Positions 21,346 to 31,880 of a stretch of 64,000 nt of DNA are shown piece by piece. Below the pieces are notes generated by a model that was not told the DNA's origin, made no database searches, and was given only the letters and a program-made list of their open reading frames with translations. Position 1 is the stretch's first letter. Each line of letters opens with the position of its first letter. The translations under genes and the position numbers were made by a program. This DNA is from Citrus sinensis (Eukaryota > Streptophyta > Magnoliopsida > Sapindales > Rutaceae): NCBI RefSeq assembly GCF_022201045.2, contig NC_068560.1:35241001-35305000 (forward strand). The letters are read 5' to 3'.

Positions 21346-22047
21346 ATGGCGTCTCTTCAGCAAACCGCAACCCTCTCACTCCAATCAAACCTCTTCCCCT
21401 CCGGCCGGGCGGCCTCTCGAAACCCATTATCCGCCACCATCCCCTCCGGCCCACGCCGGCGCGGCGCCCACGGAATCAGAATGTCAGCCACAGTGGCGAC
21501 CAGCTACGCCATCGCGCTGGTGGACTTGGCGAAAGCGAACAACACCCTCGAGTCCACGAGCGCCGACGTGGAAAAGATCGAGAAAATCTTCAGCGAGAAA
21601 CAAATCCATGAGTTCTTCGTGAACCCCACCATCGATATCGAGAAGAAAAGAGAGATGGTGGACGAGATATGCAAGTCGTCGGCGCTGCAGCCGCTGACCG
21701 GGAATTTCTTGAACATACTGATCGACGCGAAGAGGGTGGACGTGGTGAAGGACATAGTGAAGGAGTTCGAGGAGGTGTATAATAAGATGACGAATACGGA
21801 GATGGCGGTGGTGAGCTCGGTGGTGAAGCTGGAGTCGGAGCATTTGGCTCAGATAGCGAAGCAAGTCCAGAAGTTGACTGGGGCCAAGAATGTGAGGATA
21901 AAGACCGTGATTGACCCGAGCTTGGTGGCGGGTTTTACGATCCGGTATGGGAAGTGGGGGTCTAAGTTGATTGATATGAGTGTCAAGAAACAGTTGGAGG
22001 AGATCGCTGCTCAGCTTGATTTGGGTGATGTCCAACTTGCTGTATGA
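21346..22047 (+). CDS. ATPD: ATP synthase delta subunit, chloroplastic
   Basis: Intronless frame of 233 residues. The first 45 or so (MASLQQTATLSLQSNLFPSG, then Arg/Ser/Pro-rich to GIRMSATVA) form a chloroplast transit peptide. The mature part is the OSCP/delta family: the N-terminal six-helix domain begins SYAIALVDLAKANNTLESTS, and the C-terminal part reads KNVRIKTVIDPSLVAGFTIR then SVKKQLEEIAAQLDL. In the CF1CFo complex delta sits on top of the alpha3beta3 head and links it to the peripheral stalk in the thylakoid membrane. Length matches the family. The minus-strand open frames over it are shadows produced by its GC-rich third positions. A retrotransposon begins 197 bp after the stop, so the 3' UTR is short or runs up to the insertion. 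Confidence 0.97.
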   Translation: MASLQQTATLSLQSNLFPSGRAASRNPLSATIPSGPRRRGAHGIRMSATVATSYAIALVDLAKANNTLESTSADVEKIEKIFSEKQIHEFFVNPTIDIEKKREMVDEICKSSALQPLTGNFLNILIDAKRVDVVKDIVKEFEEVYNKMTNTEMAVVSSVVKLESEHLAQIAKQVQKLTGAKNVRIKTVIDPSLVAGFTIRYGKWGSKLIDMSVKKQLEEIAAQLDLGDVQLAV

Positions 22048-22244
22048 TATGATTTTTGAAGGAATTTTTTTTTTTTTTCGTTTTCTGAATTTGGTTTTGT
22101 ATAATTTGATTGAAGTTTGTTTGTAAAACATTTTTATTTGTTAAGGAAGATTCAATCTTCAATTGTGAGGCACACACAATACTACAGTTTTTTGGTTGGG
22201 GCAAGCTTCGGGAATTGATTTCAGGTCTCCCAACGAATGCCTAC

Positions 22245-22868
22245 TGTAGAAACTGAAGGGCACTTTAGCTTCTCAAACACCTGCAGTTTCTGCCCAAGAT
22301 CCAAGATCAGATTCCTAGATGCTTTTCTATGGATGACTGGAGAAAGATTTAACTAATAACTTATTCAAAACAGAACAATCAATGGTTTAAGAATCAAAGA
22401 ATCAAATCAAACTAACGAATAAAGAACAGAAGAGGTTTTTAACGTGGTTCAACTAAATCACTTAGCTTACATCCACGGAGGAACAAGACTTTAGGCTTTT
22501 ATTGAATGAACTCAAGATTACAGAGAATTTACAGATTATATCTCATGGAAATTACATTTCCTATAAGGAAGGAGTAACCCCCCTTTTATACTTATGATTC
22601 GTAGCCAGCTATTTGCACCAGAATCAATTCCTTTCAGTTGCTGATAACCTCTTGGAAACTAATTCCAGATGCTCACGTGCAAGCCATGCTTCATCAACGA
22701 CTTTAACAGCTTCTTTCATTAGAATCCGTTCACGTGCGAATCATGTGTTCCACTAACTTAAACGACAGTCATAGATACCGTTTTAGTTAGCTCTGTATTG
22801 AAACACCAAAACACACTCTTCTCAAGTCGTTTAAAAGCCACTGAATTGCTTTCACTGGTTACTTTACA
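22245..22868 (-). repeat. 3' LTR of the copia element
   Basis: 624 bp, TG...CA ends (read on either strand), about 98.7% identical by eye to the partner at 26943-27565. Confidence 0.95.
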
Positions 22869-22925
22869 AATCTCCACCTTGAAACAATTCATCCCTGTCA
22901 GTCTATCTCCTCAAATCCATGCAAG

Positions 22926-25900
22926 TTACAAACTGCATATTTCAGCTATGTCTAAGCAGGTCTTAAACTTAGCTGAGGAAACCACCTTTGTAAGCATATC
23001 AGCAGGATTGTTGCTGGTATGTATTTTTACCATCTTTACAACTCCTTTTGATATTACATTTCTTATGAAATGCAACTTAATGTCAATATGCTTGGTTTTC
23101 TCATGATGAGCTGGGTTTCTGCTCAAGTAAATGGCACTTGAGCTGTCACAGTGGATATCAACAACCTTCTGAGGTATTCCTAACTCACTGATTAAGCCTT
23201 TAAGCCATAAAGCCTCCTTGACAGCTTCTGAGGCTGCAGTACACTCAGCCTCTGTAGTTGATAAAGCCACTACATGTTGCAAGCTTGCTTTCCAGCTTAT
23301 CAGACATCCATTCAACATGAACATGTATCCAATTTGTGACCTCCTTCTGTCCAGATCTCCAGCATAATCAGAGTCAATATAACCCCATAAACCAGCTTCA
23401 TTTGTCTCTCGATTCTTTCCATACAACAACCCAAAATCCAAAGTTCCGTTCAGATATCTCAGCACCCATTTAGCTGCCTTCCAATGCTCTTTTCCAGGTG
23501 ATGCCATGTACCTGCTTATCAAGCTCAGAGCATGTGAAATATCTGGTCTTGTGAGGACCATTGCATACATCATACACCCCACTGCATTGGCATAAGGTAC
23601 TTTCGACATCTCTTGTTTTTCTTCCCTTGACGTTGGACACTGCTGGTTTGAGAGTTTGAAATGAGAGGCCAGGGGTGTTATCACTGGTTTACAGTTGTTC
23701 ATTCCAAAGGTATTAAGTACTTTTTCCAAGTACTTCTTCTGAGACAAAAACATAGTTCTTTTCCTTCTCTCTCTTGTGATTTCCATTCCTAAAAGCTTCT
23801 TGGCATGACCGAGATCCTTCATATCAAACTCAGAGTTCAACATCTGTTTTAAAGCTTCAATTTCTTCCCTCACTTTACAAGCAATCAACATATCATCCAC
23901 ATACAGTAGCAAGTATATGTGATGATCTGAATCTATTTGCTTGTAGTATACACAACAATCAAAATTACACCTTATGAATCCATGTGAAACCATGAATTCA
24001 TCAAACCTAAGATACCATTGTCTTGGGGACTGCTTCAAGCCATACAATGACTTCTTTAGCAAGCATACATGGTCAGGGTATTCAGAGCTTACAAAGCCTT
24101 CAGGTTGAGTCATTAAAATCTCCTCCTGTAGTCTCCCATGTAAGAAGACTGTTTTGACATCAAGTTGATCAAGCTCCATGTCATATACAGCTGTTAGAGC
24201 TAACAAAACTCTTATAAAAATATGTCTGACCACTGGAGAGAAGACTTCCTTAAAATCAACTCCTTCCTTCTGTGTATATCCTTTTGCTACTAACCTAGCT
24301 TTGAATCTTCTAGGCTCATCAGCTGTTAGCCCTTCTTTTACCTTGAAAATCCATTTGCACCCCACAATCCTTCTTTTCTCAGGTTTCTTAACCAATTCCC
24401 AGGTGTTGTTCTTGTACAGTGAGTCTATTTCATCTTCCATAGCCCTCTGCCACTCTGATTTATATGAACTCTTCATAGCCTCTCTGTAGCTTGTTGGTTC
24501 ATCTACATCAACCTCATGTGATGCTGCCAGTGCATATGCAATGAAGTCTGCATAACCATATCTTTGGGGAGGTCTTATCTGTCTTCTCTCTCTATCTCTG
24601 ACCAGGTGATAGTCTCTAAGTTGGGTTTGAGTGTGCTGTTGAGATTGTGGCTCAGTGTTTCCACTACTGTCATCTTCATCTTCGTCAGAATCTGCAGCTT
24701 CTTGTGATGATTTTAGATTTGGATGCTCCACCTCAAAATGTATACTCTTTGGAGTTTTAGTCTGAGGTTCAGTACCATTTTCTTGTAGCTTTTTCTTGAG
24801 CACAATTTCTTCATTAAAGATCACATCCTTGCTGATGATGCACCTTGGTGGGGATAGGTCAGTGCACCATAACTTGTAACCCTTTACACCCTCTGGATAC
24901 CCTATAAACTTCCCTTTCAGAGCTCTTGGAGATAACTTCCCTCGCTTTAAATGTGCATAAGCATCACATCCAAAAGCCTTAAGCTCTATATAGTTACCAG
25001 GTTTTCCAAACCACATTTCTAATGGTGTTTTAAAGTCAATTGCAGCAGATGGGCTAAGGTTCACCAAAAAACAGGCAGTCAGTAAGGTTTCTGCCCATAG
25101 CCCTTTAGGAAGTTGGGACTGTATCATCATGCATCTGACTTTGTCCATTAAAGTCCTATTCATCCTTTCAGCTAGGCCATTTTGCTGTGGGGTTAACCTT
25201 ACTGTTTTATGTCTTGCAATCCCCTCATTTGCCCAGAAACTGTCAAACTCTTGATTACAATACTCAAGGCCATTGTCTGTCCTTAGTTTTTTAACCATTT
25301 TCTCAGTTTGATTCTCTACCAGTGCTTTCCACTCTTTAAATTTCTCAAACACCTGATCTTTACTTTTCAGCACATACACCCACACTCTCCTAGAGTAGTC
25401 ATCTATCATGGTCATAAAATATCTGTTTTCACCCAGGGATGGAACCTGAGAAGGTCCCCATAGGTCTGAATGTGTATATTGCAAGATCTCAAAGGTTTTA
25501 TGTATAGATTTCTTGAAGCTATTCTTAGTAGATTTACCTAGGATGCATTCTTCACAGAACACTAGCTCCCCAATCTTATTATTCCCCAGAACACTCTGCT
25601 TATTAAGTTCTTTAAGACCTTTAATACTCATATGCCCAAGTCTTAAGTGCCATAGTGTAGTTTTATCTATGTCAGTGCTTTCAATGGCATTAGAGACCCC
25701 TGTTACAGACTCCCCATCTAAGACATAAACCCCATTCTTTCTAGTCCCTTTCATAACCAGTGTAGATCCATTAAGAATCTTCAACTCCCCTGATTCAAGC
25801 TTAATGCTACATCCCATTTGATCCATCATTCCTAAAGAAATCAAATTCCTTTTAAGTTCTGGAACATGTCTAACTTGTCTGATTTCTTTTATAGACCCAT

Positions 25901-26903
25901 CATGCAGCTTAAGATGAATTTTACCAACCCCAATGACTTTACACACTGAATTATTACCCATCATTACTCTTCCTCCATCAAAGTCTTGATAATTAGAAAA
26001 ATAACCCTTATATGGACTCATATGAAAGGTACAACCAGAGTCAAGAATCCACTTACCCTTTTGCATATCCTCAGTAGCAACACACACACCTGCTGACTCA
26101 TAGTCATCTTCTTCTTCTGCTGTAGCTGCATTCCCAATTCTCTCCTTATTCTTATTCTTTAAATCTAGCCAATCCTTCTTGAAATGTCCTTCCTTATGGC
26201 AATGGAAACATTTCAGGTCCTTTGGCTTGGTCTTAGGTTTGGACTGCTTCTGATTCTTTGCTGCATTCTTATTCTTTTCAAACTTCCCATTTACTGTTAA
26301 CCCAACTCCACTTTCCATACTCACAGACTTTTCTTGCAACCCTCTAGTATTTAAGGCTGCCTTTACCTCATCCAAGGACAATGTCTGCCTCCCATACATC
26401 AGGGCATCCACAAAATTAGAGTATGATTGTGGAAGTGAGCTTACCAAGAGCAGAGCTTTACTTTCATCGCTTAGGCTTTCATCGATGGTCTCCAGGGTGT
26501 CACACACTCTATTGAATTCATCGACATGATCATCAAGAGAGGATCCATCTGCCATATTTAGAGTAAACATCCTTTTCTTGATATGAAGTCTGTTGGCAAG
26601 AGACTTTGTCATATAGATGGTTTCCAGTTTTGCCCACAGATCAGCCACTGTCTTTTCTTTGGCAACTTCTCTAATAACAGAGTCTCTAAAACTCAAGATT
26701 ATTGTGCTTTTTGCCCTTTTATCTATATCTGAAGTCTGTTGAGGTGTTAGTGATGATGAAGCTTCCATTCCCTCTTTCTTGGTGACTGGTTCTAAAGCAT
26801 CTCCCAGTCCCTGAGTTATCAGTAGAGCCTCAATTTTTACTTTCCACATATTGAAGTCGTTCTTGCCTGTAAACTTCTCTAGATCAACCTTAGGGTGAGC
26901 CAT
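22926..26903 (-). CDS. Copia gag-pol polyprotein (fossil element)
   Basis: One frame of 1,325 residues. In order: gag with a zinc knuckle, aspartic protease, integrase core, reverse transcriptase and RNase H, the standard Ty1/copia layout. The frame looks whole. It belongs to the element at 22245-27565; the small plus-strand frames across it are shadows. Confidence 0.93.
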   Translation of the reverse strand: MAHPKVDLEKFTGKNDFNMWKVKIEALLITQGLGDALEPVTKKEGMEASSSLTPQQTSDIDKRAKSTIILSFRDSVIREVAKEKTVADLWAKLETIYMTKSLANRLHIKKRMFTLNMADGSSLDDHVDEFNRVCDTLETIDESLSDESKALLLVSSLPQSYSNFVDALMYGRQTLSLDEVKAALNTRGLQEKSVSMESGVGLTVNGKFEKNKNAAKNQKQSKPKTKPKDLKCFHCHKEGHFKKDWLDLKNKNKERIGNAATAEEEDDYESAGVCVATEDMQKGKWILDSGCTFHMSPYKGYFSNYQDFDGGRVMMGNNSVCKVIGVGKIHLKLHDGSIKEIRQVRHVPELKRNLISLGMMDQMGCSIKLESGELKILNGSTLVMKGTRKNGVYVLDGESVTGVSNAIESTDIDKTTLWHLRLGHMSIKGLKELNKQSVLGNNKIGELVFCEECILGKSTKNSFKKSIHKTFEILQYTHSDLWGPSQVPSLGENRYFMTMIDDYSRRVWVYVLKSKDQVFEKFKEWKALVENQTEKMVKKLRTDNGLEYCNQEFDSFWANEGIARHKTVRLTPQQNGLAERMNRTLMDKVRCMMIQSQLPKGLWAETLLTACFLVNLSPSAAIDFKTPLEMWFGKPGNYIELKAFGCDAYAHLKRGKLSPRALKGKFIGYPEGVKGYKLWCTDLSPPRCIISKDVIFNEEIVLKKKLQENGTEPQTKTPKSIHFEVEHPNLKSSQEAADSDEDEDDSSGNTEPQSQQHTQTQLRDYHLVRDRERRQIRPPQRYGYADFIAYALAASHEVDVDEPTSYREAMKSSYKSEWQRAMEDEIDSLYKNNTWELVKKPEKRRIVGCKWIFKVKEGLTADEPRRFKARLVAKGYTQKEGVDFKEVFSPVVRHIFIRVLLALTAVYDMELDQLDVKTVFLHGRLQEEILMTQPEGFVSSEYPDHVCLLKKSLYGLKQSPRQWYLRFDEFMVSHGFIRCNFDCCVYYKQIDSDHHIYLLLYVDDMLIACKVREEIEALKQMLNSEFDMKDLGHAKKLLGMEITRERRKRTMFLSQKKYLEKVLNTFGMNNCKPVITPLASHFKLSNQQCPTSREEKQEMSKVPYANAVGCMMYAMVLTRPDISHALSLISRYMASPGKEHWKAAKWVLRYLNGTLDFGLLYGKNRETNEAGLWGYIDSDYAGDLDRRRSQIGYMFMLNGCLISWKASLQHVVALSTTEAECTAASEAVKEALWLKGLISELGIPQKVVDIHCDSSSAIYLSRNPAHHEKTKHIDIKLHFIRNVISKGVVKMVKIHTSNNPADMLTKVVSSAKFKTCLDIAEICSL

Positions 26904-26928
26904 ACTAGAATCTGATTAAAGAAACCCT

Positions 26929-26940
26929 GCTCTGATACCA
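26929..26940 (-). other. Primer-binding site, initiator Met tRNA type
   Basis: TGGTATCAGAGC on the minus strand, two bases inside the 5' LTR, the usual site in plant copia elements. Confidence 0.9.
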
Positions 26941-26942
26941 AT

Positions 26943-27565
26943 TGTAGAACTGAAGGGCACTTTAGCTTCTCAAACACCTGCAGTTTCTGCCCAAGATCCA
27001 AGATCAGATTCCTAGATGCTTTTCTATGGATGACTTGAGAAAGATTTAACCAATAACTTATTCAAAACAGAACAATCAATGGTTTAAGAATCAAAGAATC
27101 AAATCAAACTAACGAATAAAGAACAGAAGAGGTTTTTAACGTGGTTCAACTAAATCACTTAGCTTACATCCACGGAGGAACAAGACTTTAGGCTTTTATT
27201 GAATGAACTCAAGATTACAGAGAATTTACAGATTATATCTCATGGAAATTACATTTCCTATAAGGAAGGAGTAACTCCCCTTTTATACTTATGATTCGTA
27301 GCCAGCTATCTGCACCAGAATCAGCTCCTTTCAATTGCTGATAACCTCCTGGAAACTAATTCCAGATGCTCACGTGCAAGCCATGCTTCATCAACGACTT
27401 TAACAGCTTCTTTCATTAGAATCCGTTCACGTGCGAATCATGTGTTCCACTAACTTAAACGACAGTCATAGATACCGTTTTAGTTAGCTCTGTATTGAAA
27501 CACCAAAACACACTCTTCTCAAGTCGTTTAAAAGCCACTGAATTGCTTTCACTGGTTACTTTACA
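26943..27565 (-). repeat. 5' LTR of the copia element
   Basis: 623 bp, adjacent to the primer-binding site on the minus strand. Confidence 0.95.
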
Positions 27566-27570
27566 CCTAC

Positions 27571-28383
27571 TTTGATTGATACGTGGGGGAGAAAACCATA
27601 AATCCAAATTCATGGACAAAACAAAGGCCTAATGAAGCATTGGTGCTTTCAAGTAACAACAATATACCTGTAAACACAGTTTTTAGGTTAGGAGCTTAGA
27701 AATTTTAGGGGGGGGGGGTGGGGGGGGAATAATCTATATTTAAAGCTGAAATCTGAATACACATGCAATATATGCAGCTATCAACGTGGAGGAGGATGGA
27801 TATAAGATATTCATATCCTGGTCTTGGTTGTAGTACGATTAGAGATGCAAAGATTGCGCGGCGATGATTGATAAGTGATGATGTCTGTATATCTCACCAA
27901 ACACTTGGAGGTTATGGAGGATATAATTGAAAGAGAGACGCTCGGGATTGAAACATAAATGGTAACTTATTACACCTCAATGGGTTTTTCCAACCAAAAA
28001 AAAAAAAAAAAAGAGCAAATGCTTACGTAGCTTCTCGAGTGTTGGTTTTGGGGCCCACGAAGTGACGAAACCATACTAACCTGATAATAATAATAATAAA
28101 CGAACAAGGAGGCCGAGCTTCGTCATCCGAAAATACGGCAAACACTAAAAAGAAAATGTTGGCTTCTTCTTGTCAAATTGTCGAAAGCAAGTTTCCTTAA
28201 ACCATAAGCAAAAGAGAGACTCGCTGCTACGCGTCGTCGTATCGAGAATATAAAATTGTAGCAGTTGAATCCAATCCATTACGTATATAAACCTTCTTAT
28301 CTCTTTGATATCTCTCCAGTCAAATCAAATTCAAGTAATATCAAAGGATAAAAAAGACTGCAGTTCTGATCTGATCTTTGATC
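27571..28383 (+). other. Promoter and 5' UTR of the IST1-like gene
   Basis: No gene. A near-pure G run at 27708-27727, interrupted by one T, is present. The leader of the IST1-like gene probably begins around 28260-28330, after a possible TATATAAAC near 28284. Confidence 0.45.
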
Positions 28384-30955
28384 ATGTCGATGCTCGATTC
28401 TTTCTTCAACAAGGGCTTCAAAGGATCTAAATGGTATTTTCTTTTTATTTTCTTAATCCCCCCCCCCCCTCCTCCCTTTTTTCTTAATAAAAAAAATTTG
28501 GTTTTTTCTCAATTGTTTTTTTAAAAAAATTGTTACTTATTTTTCTATCTTAGCATCTTTTAGTTGCATGAAGTTGAATACTTATATATTTGATTATTTA
28601 TTTATTGCTTGAATGTTGTCTAATTCGCAGCAAAACCCTTCTGAAATTGGCGATTCCGCGCATAAAGTTGCTTAGGAACAGAAGAGAGATTCAGATTAAG
28701 CAAATGCGCCGTGACATTGCCAAGCTCCTTGAGACTGGCCAAGAAGCCACAGCTCGCATTCGGGTTATATCACATGCCCTTTTCTGTCTTCTTTTCTTTC
28801 TTTTTTTTCCTAAATATGAAAGCTGTTTTCATGTTTAGAAATTTGGATAGATGTTTATACCGGTGGTGCTTATTCTTTATGGTCTCAAGAGATTGTTCTA
28901 CAATTATTTCAGGTAGAGCATATAGTAAGGGAAGAAAATATGATGGCTGCTCAAGAGATCCTTGAGCTGTATTGCGAGCTTATTGTTGTCCGCCTTCCAA
29001 TTATCGAAACACAAAGGTTATTATTTTCTACTGAATATCAGCTGCCTTTTGCTTTTACCATTAGATTTTGGCCCCTGGTAATTTATTTTCTTTCAGTAGT
29101 TGGTTTAGCTTCATTATATGGATCTCTTGGGTTAAGAAGGCGTATTGCATCAGATCTAATGAGTGAGATTTAAGGATATTAATTGTGGACAGCTTCCTTC
29201 ATCAGCTTGGCTACACGACCTGACTGATTTGATTTTGGTGTGGTTTTTATTACACCAAGCTACTAGACTCTGTGCAGGGAATGCTGCTCTGATTACCATG
29301 TGCTTGGCATTGCTTGGTTCTTGAAATTCCTCTCGTGTGTAACATTGCTACTTGATTTGCTTAGTCCACATTGAAGAGTCACCAAATGCTTAATCCTGAA
29401 ATTTTGTTGGCTATTAGAGTCTTTGAAGTTACTCACAGTTCATAACTGTAGCATTTTCCAGAAAATTAAATATTTAACTACTAACATTGTGCAGGGAATG
29501 CCCTCTTGACTTGAAAGAAGCAATATCTAGTGTGTGTTTCGCTGCGCCAAGATGTGCGGATCTTCCAGAGCTTCTGCAGGTACAGATGCTTTTTGCTTCC
29601 AAATACGGCAGGGAATTTGTAGCAGCTGCAACTGAGCTCATGCCGGATTGTGGTGTTAATCGTCAGGTCTTACAAATTGTTTCTTAGAGAATTTATTTTG
29701 AAGAGAACTGCTTATGATTGTTCCAATTTTTTTAATTCCTCATTACATTTGTTATGAAATTGTAACCGCAGTTAATAGAATTGCTCTCTGTTCGTGCACC
29801 TTCGGCTGATAAAAAACTGAAGCTTCTGAAAGAAATTGCTGAAGAGCATGAGTTAGACTGGGATCCAGCTGCCACTGAAACTGAGTACTTCAAACCACAA
29901 GAAGATCTATTGGTAAGAATATAATCAAATTTCTTTGGCTCTTGTGTCATCTTCCTGTCTCATGCATCCTCTATCTTTGTCAGAATGGCCCCACCCAGTT
30001 TGTCAGTGCGTCTAAGTTGCCCCTTCCCAAGGAAAAACACGATGAAACATTAAATTCTGCTCCTGATCAAGCCCAGAATAAAAACACGGATTCTGATGTA
30101 ACAATTGAGATGCTAGCTTTTCCTGAAGTTCCTACCGCAGCATTAAAGCCAGGTATAAATTCTGACTCAGCTACAGCAACAAGTCCACGTATGCCAGCAG
30201 CCTCCCACCCTGCAGTTCAGGAATTATCACAACATGCTGAAACTACTGAAAATTTGCCGCACTTGGAACCTGAGGAACTGATGCAAGGAAAATCAGCAGC
30301 TAACAAGGATGAGATTCCTGATGAATCAGTTGGTGACGAGGAAGACAGACAGTTTGTCCCGTTCATTTCTCCCCCATCCCTAACTGCGTCATTTTCTGGA
30401 AGACAAAGTAGTCTACCGCCCACTATCTCAAAAACACAAAGTGAAACCAATGTGGATTTGCAAGATGTCTTGGCTGCTGCTCAGGCTGCTGCTGAAACTG
30501 CAGAACGTGCAGCAGCAGCAGCTCGCTCAGCAGCTAGTCTTGCACAGATGAGAATTTCTGGGTTAACCCAGAAGAAGAATGATGCAGTCTCGGAGAACCC
30601 ATTTTATACTGATGGTTCCGATCAGTCTTGTACATCAGAAAATCAACATTTTGATCACAAAACCTCTTTGAATGATCCTGGTACCATTTCAAATTCCCTA
30701 GCCTTCCATCAAGTTCATGAACAACAGAGGGCATCAGAGTTACCCGATCTTCCTTCTTTCGACCACAAGGTGGTTTTTGATTCTTCTCCAAATGATCGCG
30801 TCTCTGATCAAGAACCTGTTCGACACCAGCCTCAGAGATTAACTTCGATGGATGATGACTCCCATTTCTCCTATCCAAATTTATTTTCATCACAGAACCC
30901 AAATCTTGGATCTGGCTCTGATTTGTTTACGGATAATTCGAGAGCCAACCATTAG
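28384..30955 (+). CDS. IST1-like protein, regulator of VPS4/ESCRT-III
   Basis: Six exons: 28384-28433, 28631-28763, 28913-29016, 29495-29666, 29772-29912 and 29984-30955. All phases join, giving 523 residues. Residues 1-200 hold the IST1 domain: MLDSFFNKGFKGSK, KTLLKLAIPRIKLLRNRREI, RRDIAKLLETGQEATARIRV, VREENMMAAQEILELYCELI, CPLDLKEAISSVCFAAPRCA, then LLSVRAPSADKKLKLLKEIA. IST1 folds like ESCRT-III, binds VPS4 and CHMP1/LIP5, and acts at multivesicular endosomes. The large last exon codes for a disordered Ser/Pro-rich tail with an Ala-rich helix at about 365-388 (AAAQAAAETAERAAAAARSA). Plants have several ISTL paralogues; I cannot say which this is. An unspliced reading of the last exon starts at 29942 but the true exon begins at 29984. 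Confidence 0.9.
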
Positions 30956-31880
30956 CTCTGAGTTTGCTAGGCCTTTGCTGATCAGCTTTGAGTTCGCTAG
31001 CCCTTTGCTGATCTTCTGATCTTGTTTTCATGCTGGTGAGTTAAGTTTATGTTATTACAATACTTGACAAAGTGTGTTGATTTTCGTTGACTAGTGTAAA
31101 ATGTTCACAAATATATAGCTAATTTACTTATGCTTCTTAAAGTTCTTTCTTCCTCAGGCAGGCTATATATTTTGAAGGTTATGTGATTGACGAAACCGTC
31201 ATTATGTTGCTTCAAATAAAGGTCTTTTCTTTTATGATTTTGATTTTTTCTTTTTCAAATGAGGAATTTTTTTCTCTTTTATATGAGCTGGAAGGCTGGA
31301 ACTAGTTTAAGACAAAATGTGTTGGAATAGTATCATTAATGGTAATAAAAACAACTTGGTTAACTTCAGGGGGAAAAAAAAAATTCTTCCTGCAAGTTTT
31401 CTGGAGCAACCATTGGATCAATCACTTTATTGGAGTTAATTATTCGGATATCAGTTGCGTCGGCACAAAATTCTACAAGATATAAATAACTGCAGCTAAA
31501 AGAATCATTTTCCAGGACGATGATGGTACATGGGAAATTCCATGACTGATATCCAGCAAAATCTACTAGAGTTTTTCCCATATCACCTAGCATGCTGGAT
31601 TGAAAATTAGAATGGATGTATGAATATTGAATATAAGGTGTTGCCACAGCTCCATCTATTTAAAAACATCAAAAGTCTGTCAAACTGCGGCTGGGGATAC
31701 AAATTGCACCATGACCAAATGATACATATGCACAAGTGTAATGAATACAATGCTGAAGGGCTTACAGAAATCAGGATATCATCGTTAAATTAAAAAAAGA
31801 AGAAAAATTATGATTAAAAAAAGGAATAAAAAAAAGTAGTAAATTTTCCTCTTTACTTATAGCTAATAGGAGTGACAGGG
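30956..31880. other. Convergent 3' flanks of the IST1-like and SERK genes
   Basis: The IST1-like 3' UTR has an AATAAA at 31215-31220. A 93-residue minus-strand frame at 31366-31647 has no recognisable domain. No separate gene seen. Confidence 0.5.

Larger units (their letters stand above)
22245..27565 (-). mobile_element. Ty1/copia LTR retrotransposon, whole-looking, young
   Basis: A 5,321-bp element on the minus strand with two LTRs (22245-22868 and 26943-27565), 5-bp target duplications CCTAC at 22240-22244 and 27566-27570, and TG...CA ends. A primer-binding site matching initiator Met tRNA (TGGTATCAGAGC) lies two bases inside the 5' LTR, and a purine tract lies next to the 3' LTR. A single gag-pol frame fills the interior. 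The LTRs differ by about eight substitutions and one single-base length change in about 623 bp (about 1.3%). At a commonly used plant rate near 1.3e-8 per site per year this suggests roughly half a million years. The domain order (integrase before reverse transcriptase) defines copia. Confidence 0.95.

Noticed and set aside
21484-22131. 215-residue His/Leu-rich frame antisense to atpD
   Set aside because: A shadow of atpD caused by its GC-rich third positions. No domain and no splice or start context.
24178-24489. Plus-strand frames inside the copia element
   Set aside because: Antisense shadows of the gag-pol frame.
31366-31647. 93-residue minus-strand frame between the IST1-like and SERK genes
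   Set aside because: Lies in convergent 3' flanks with no recognisable domain or conserved motif.
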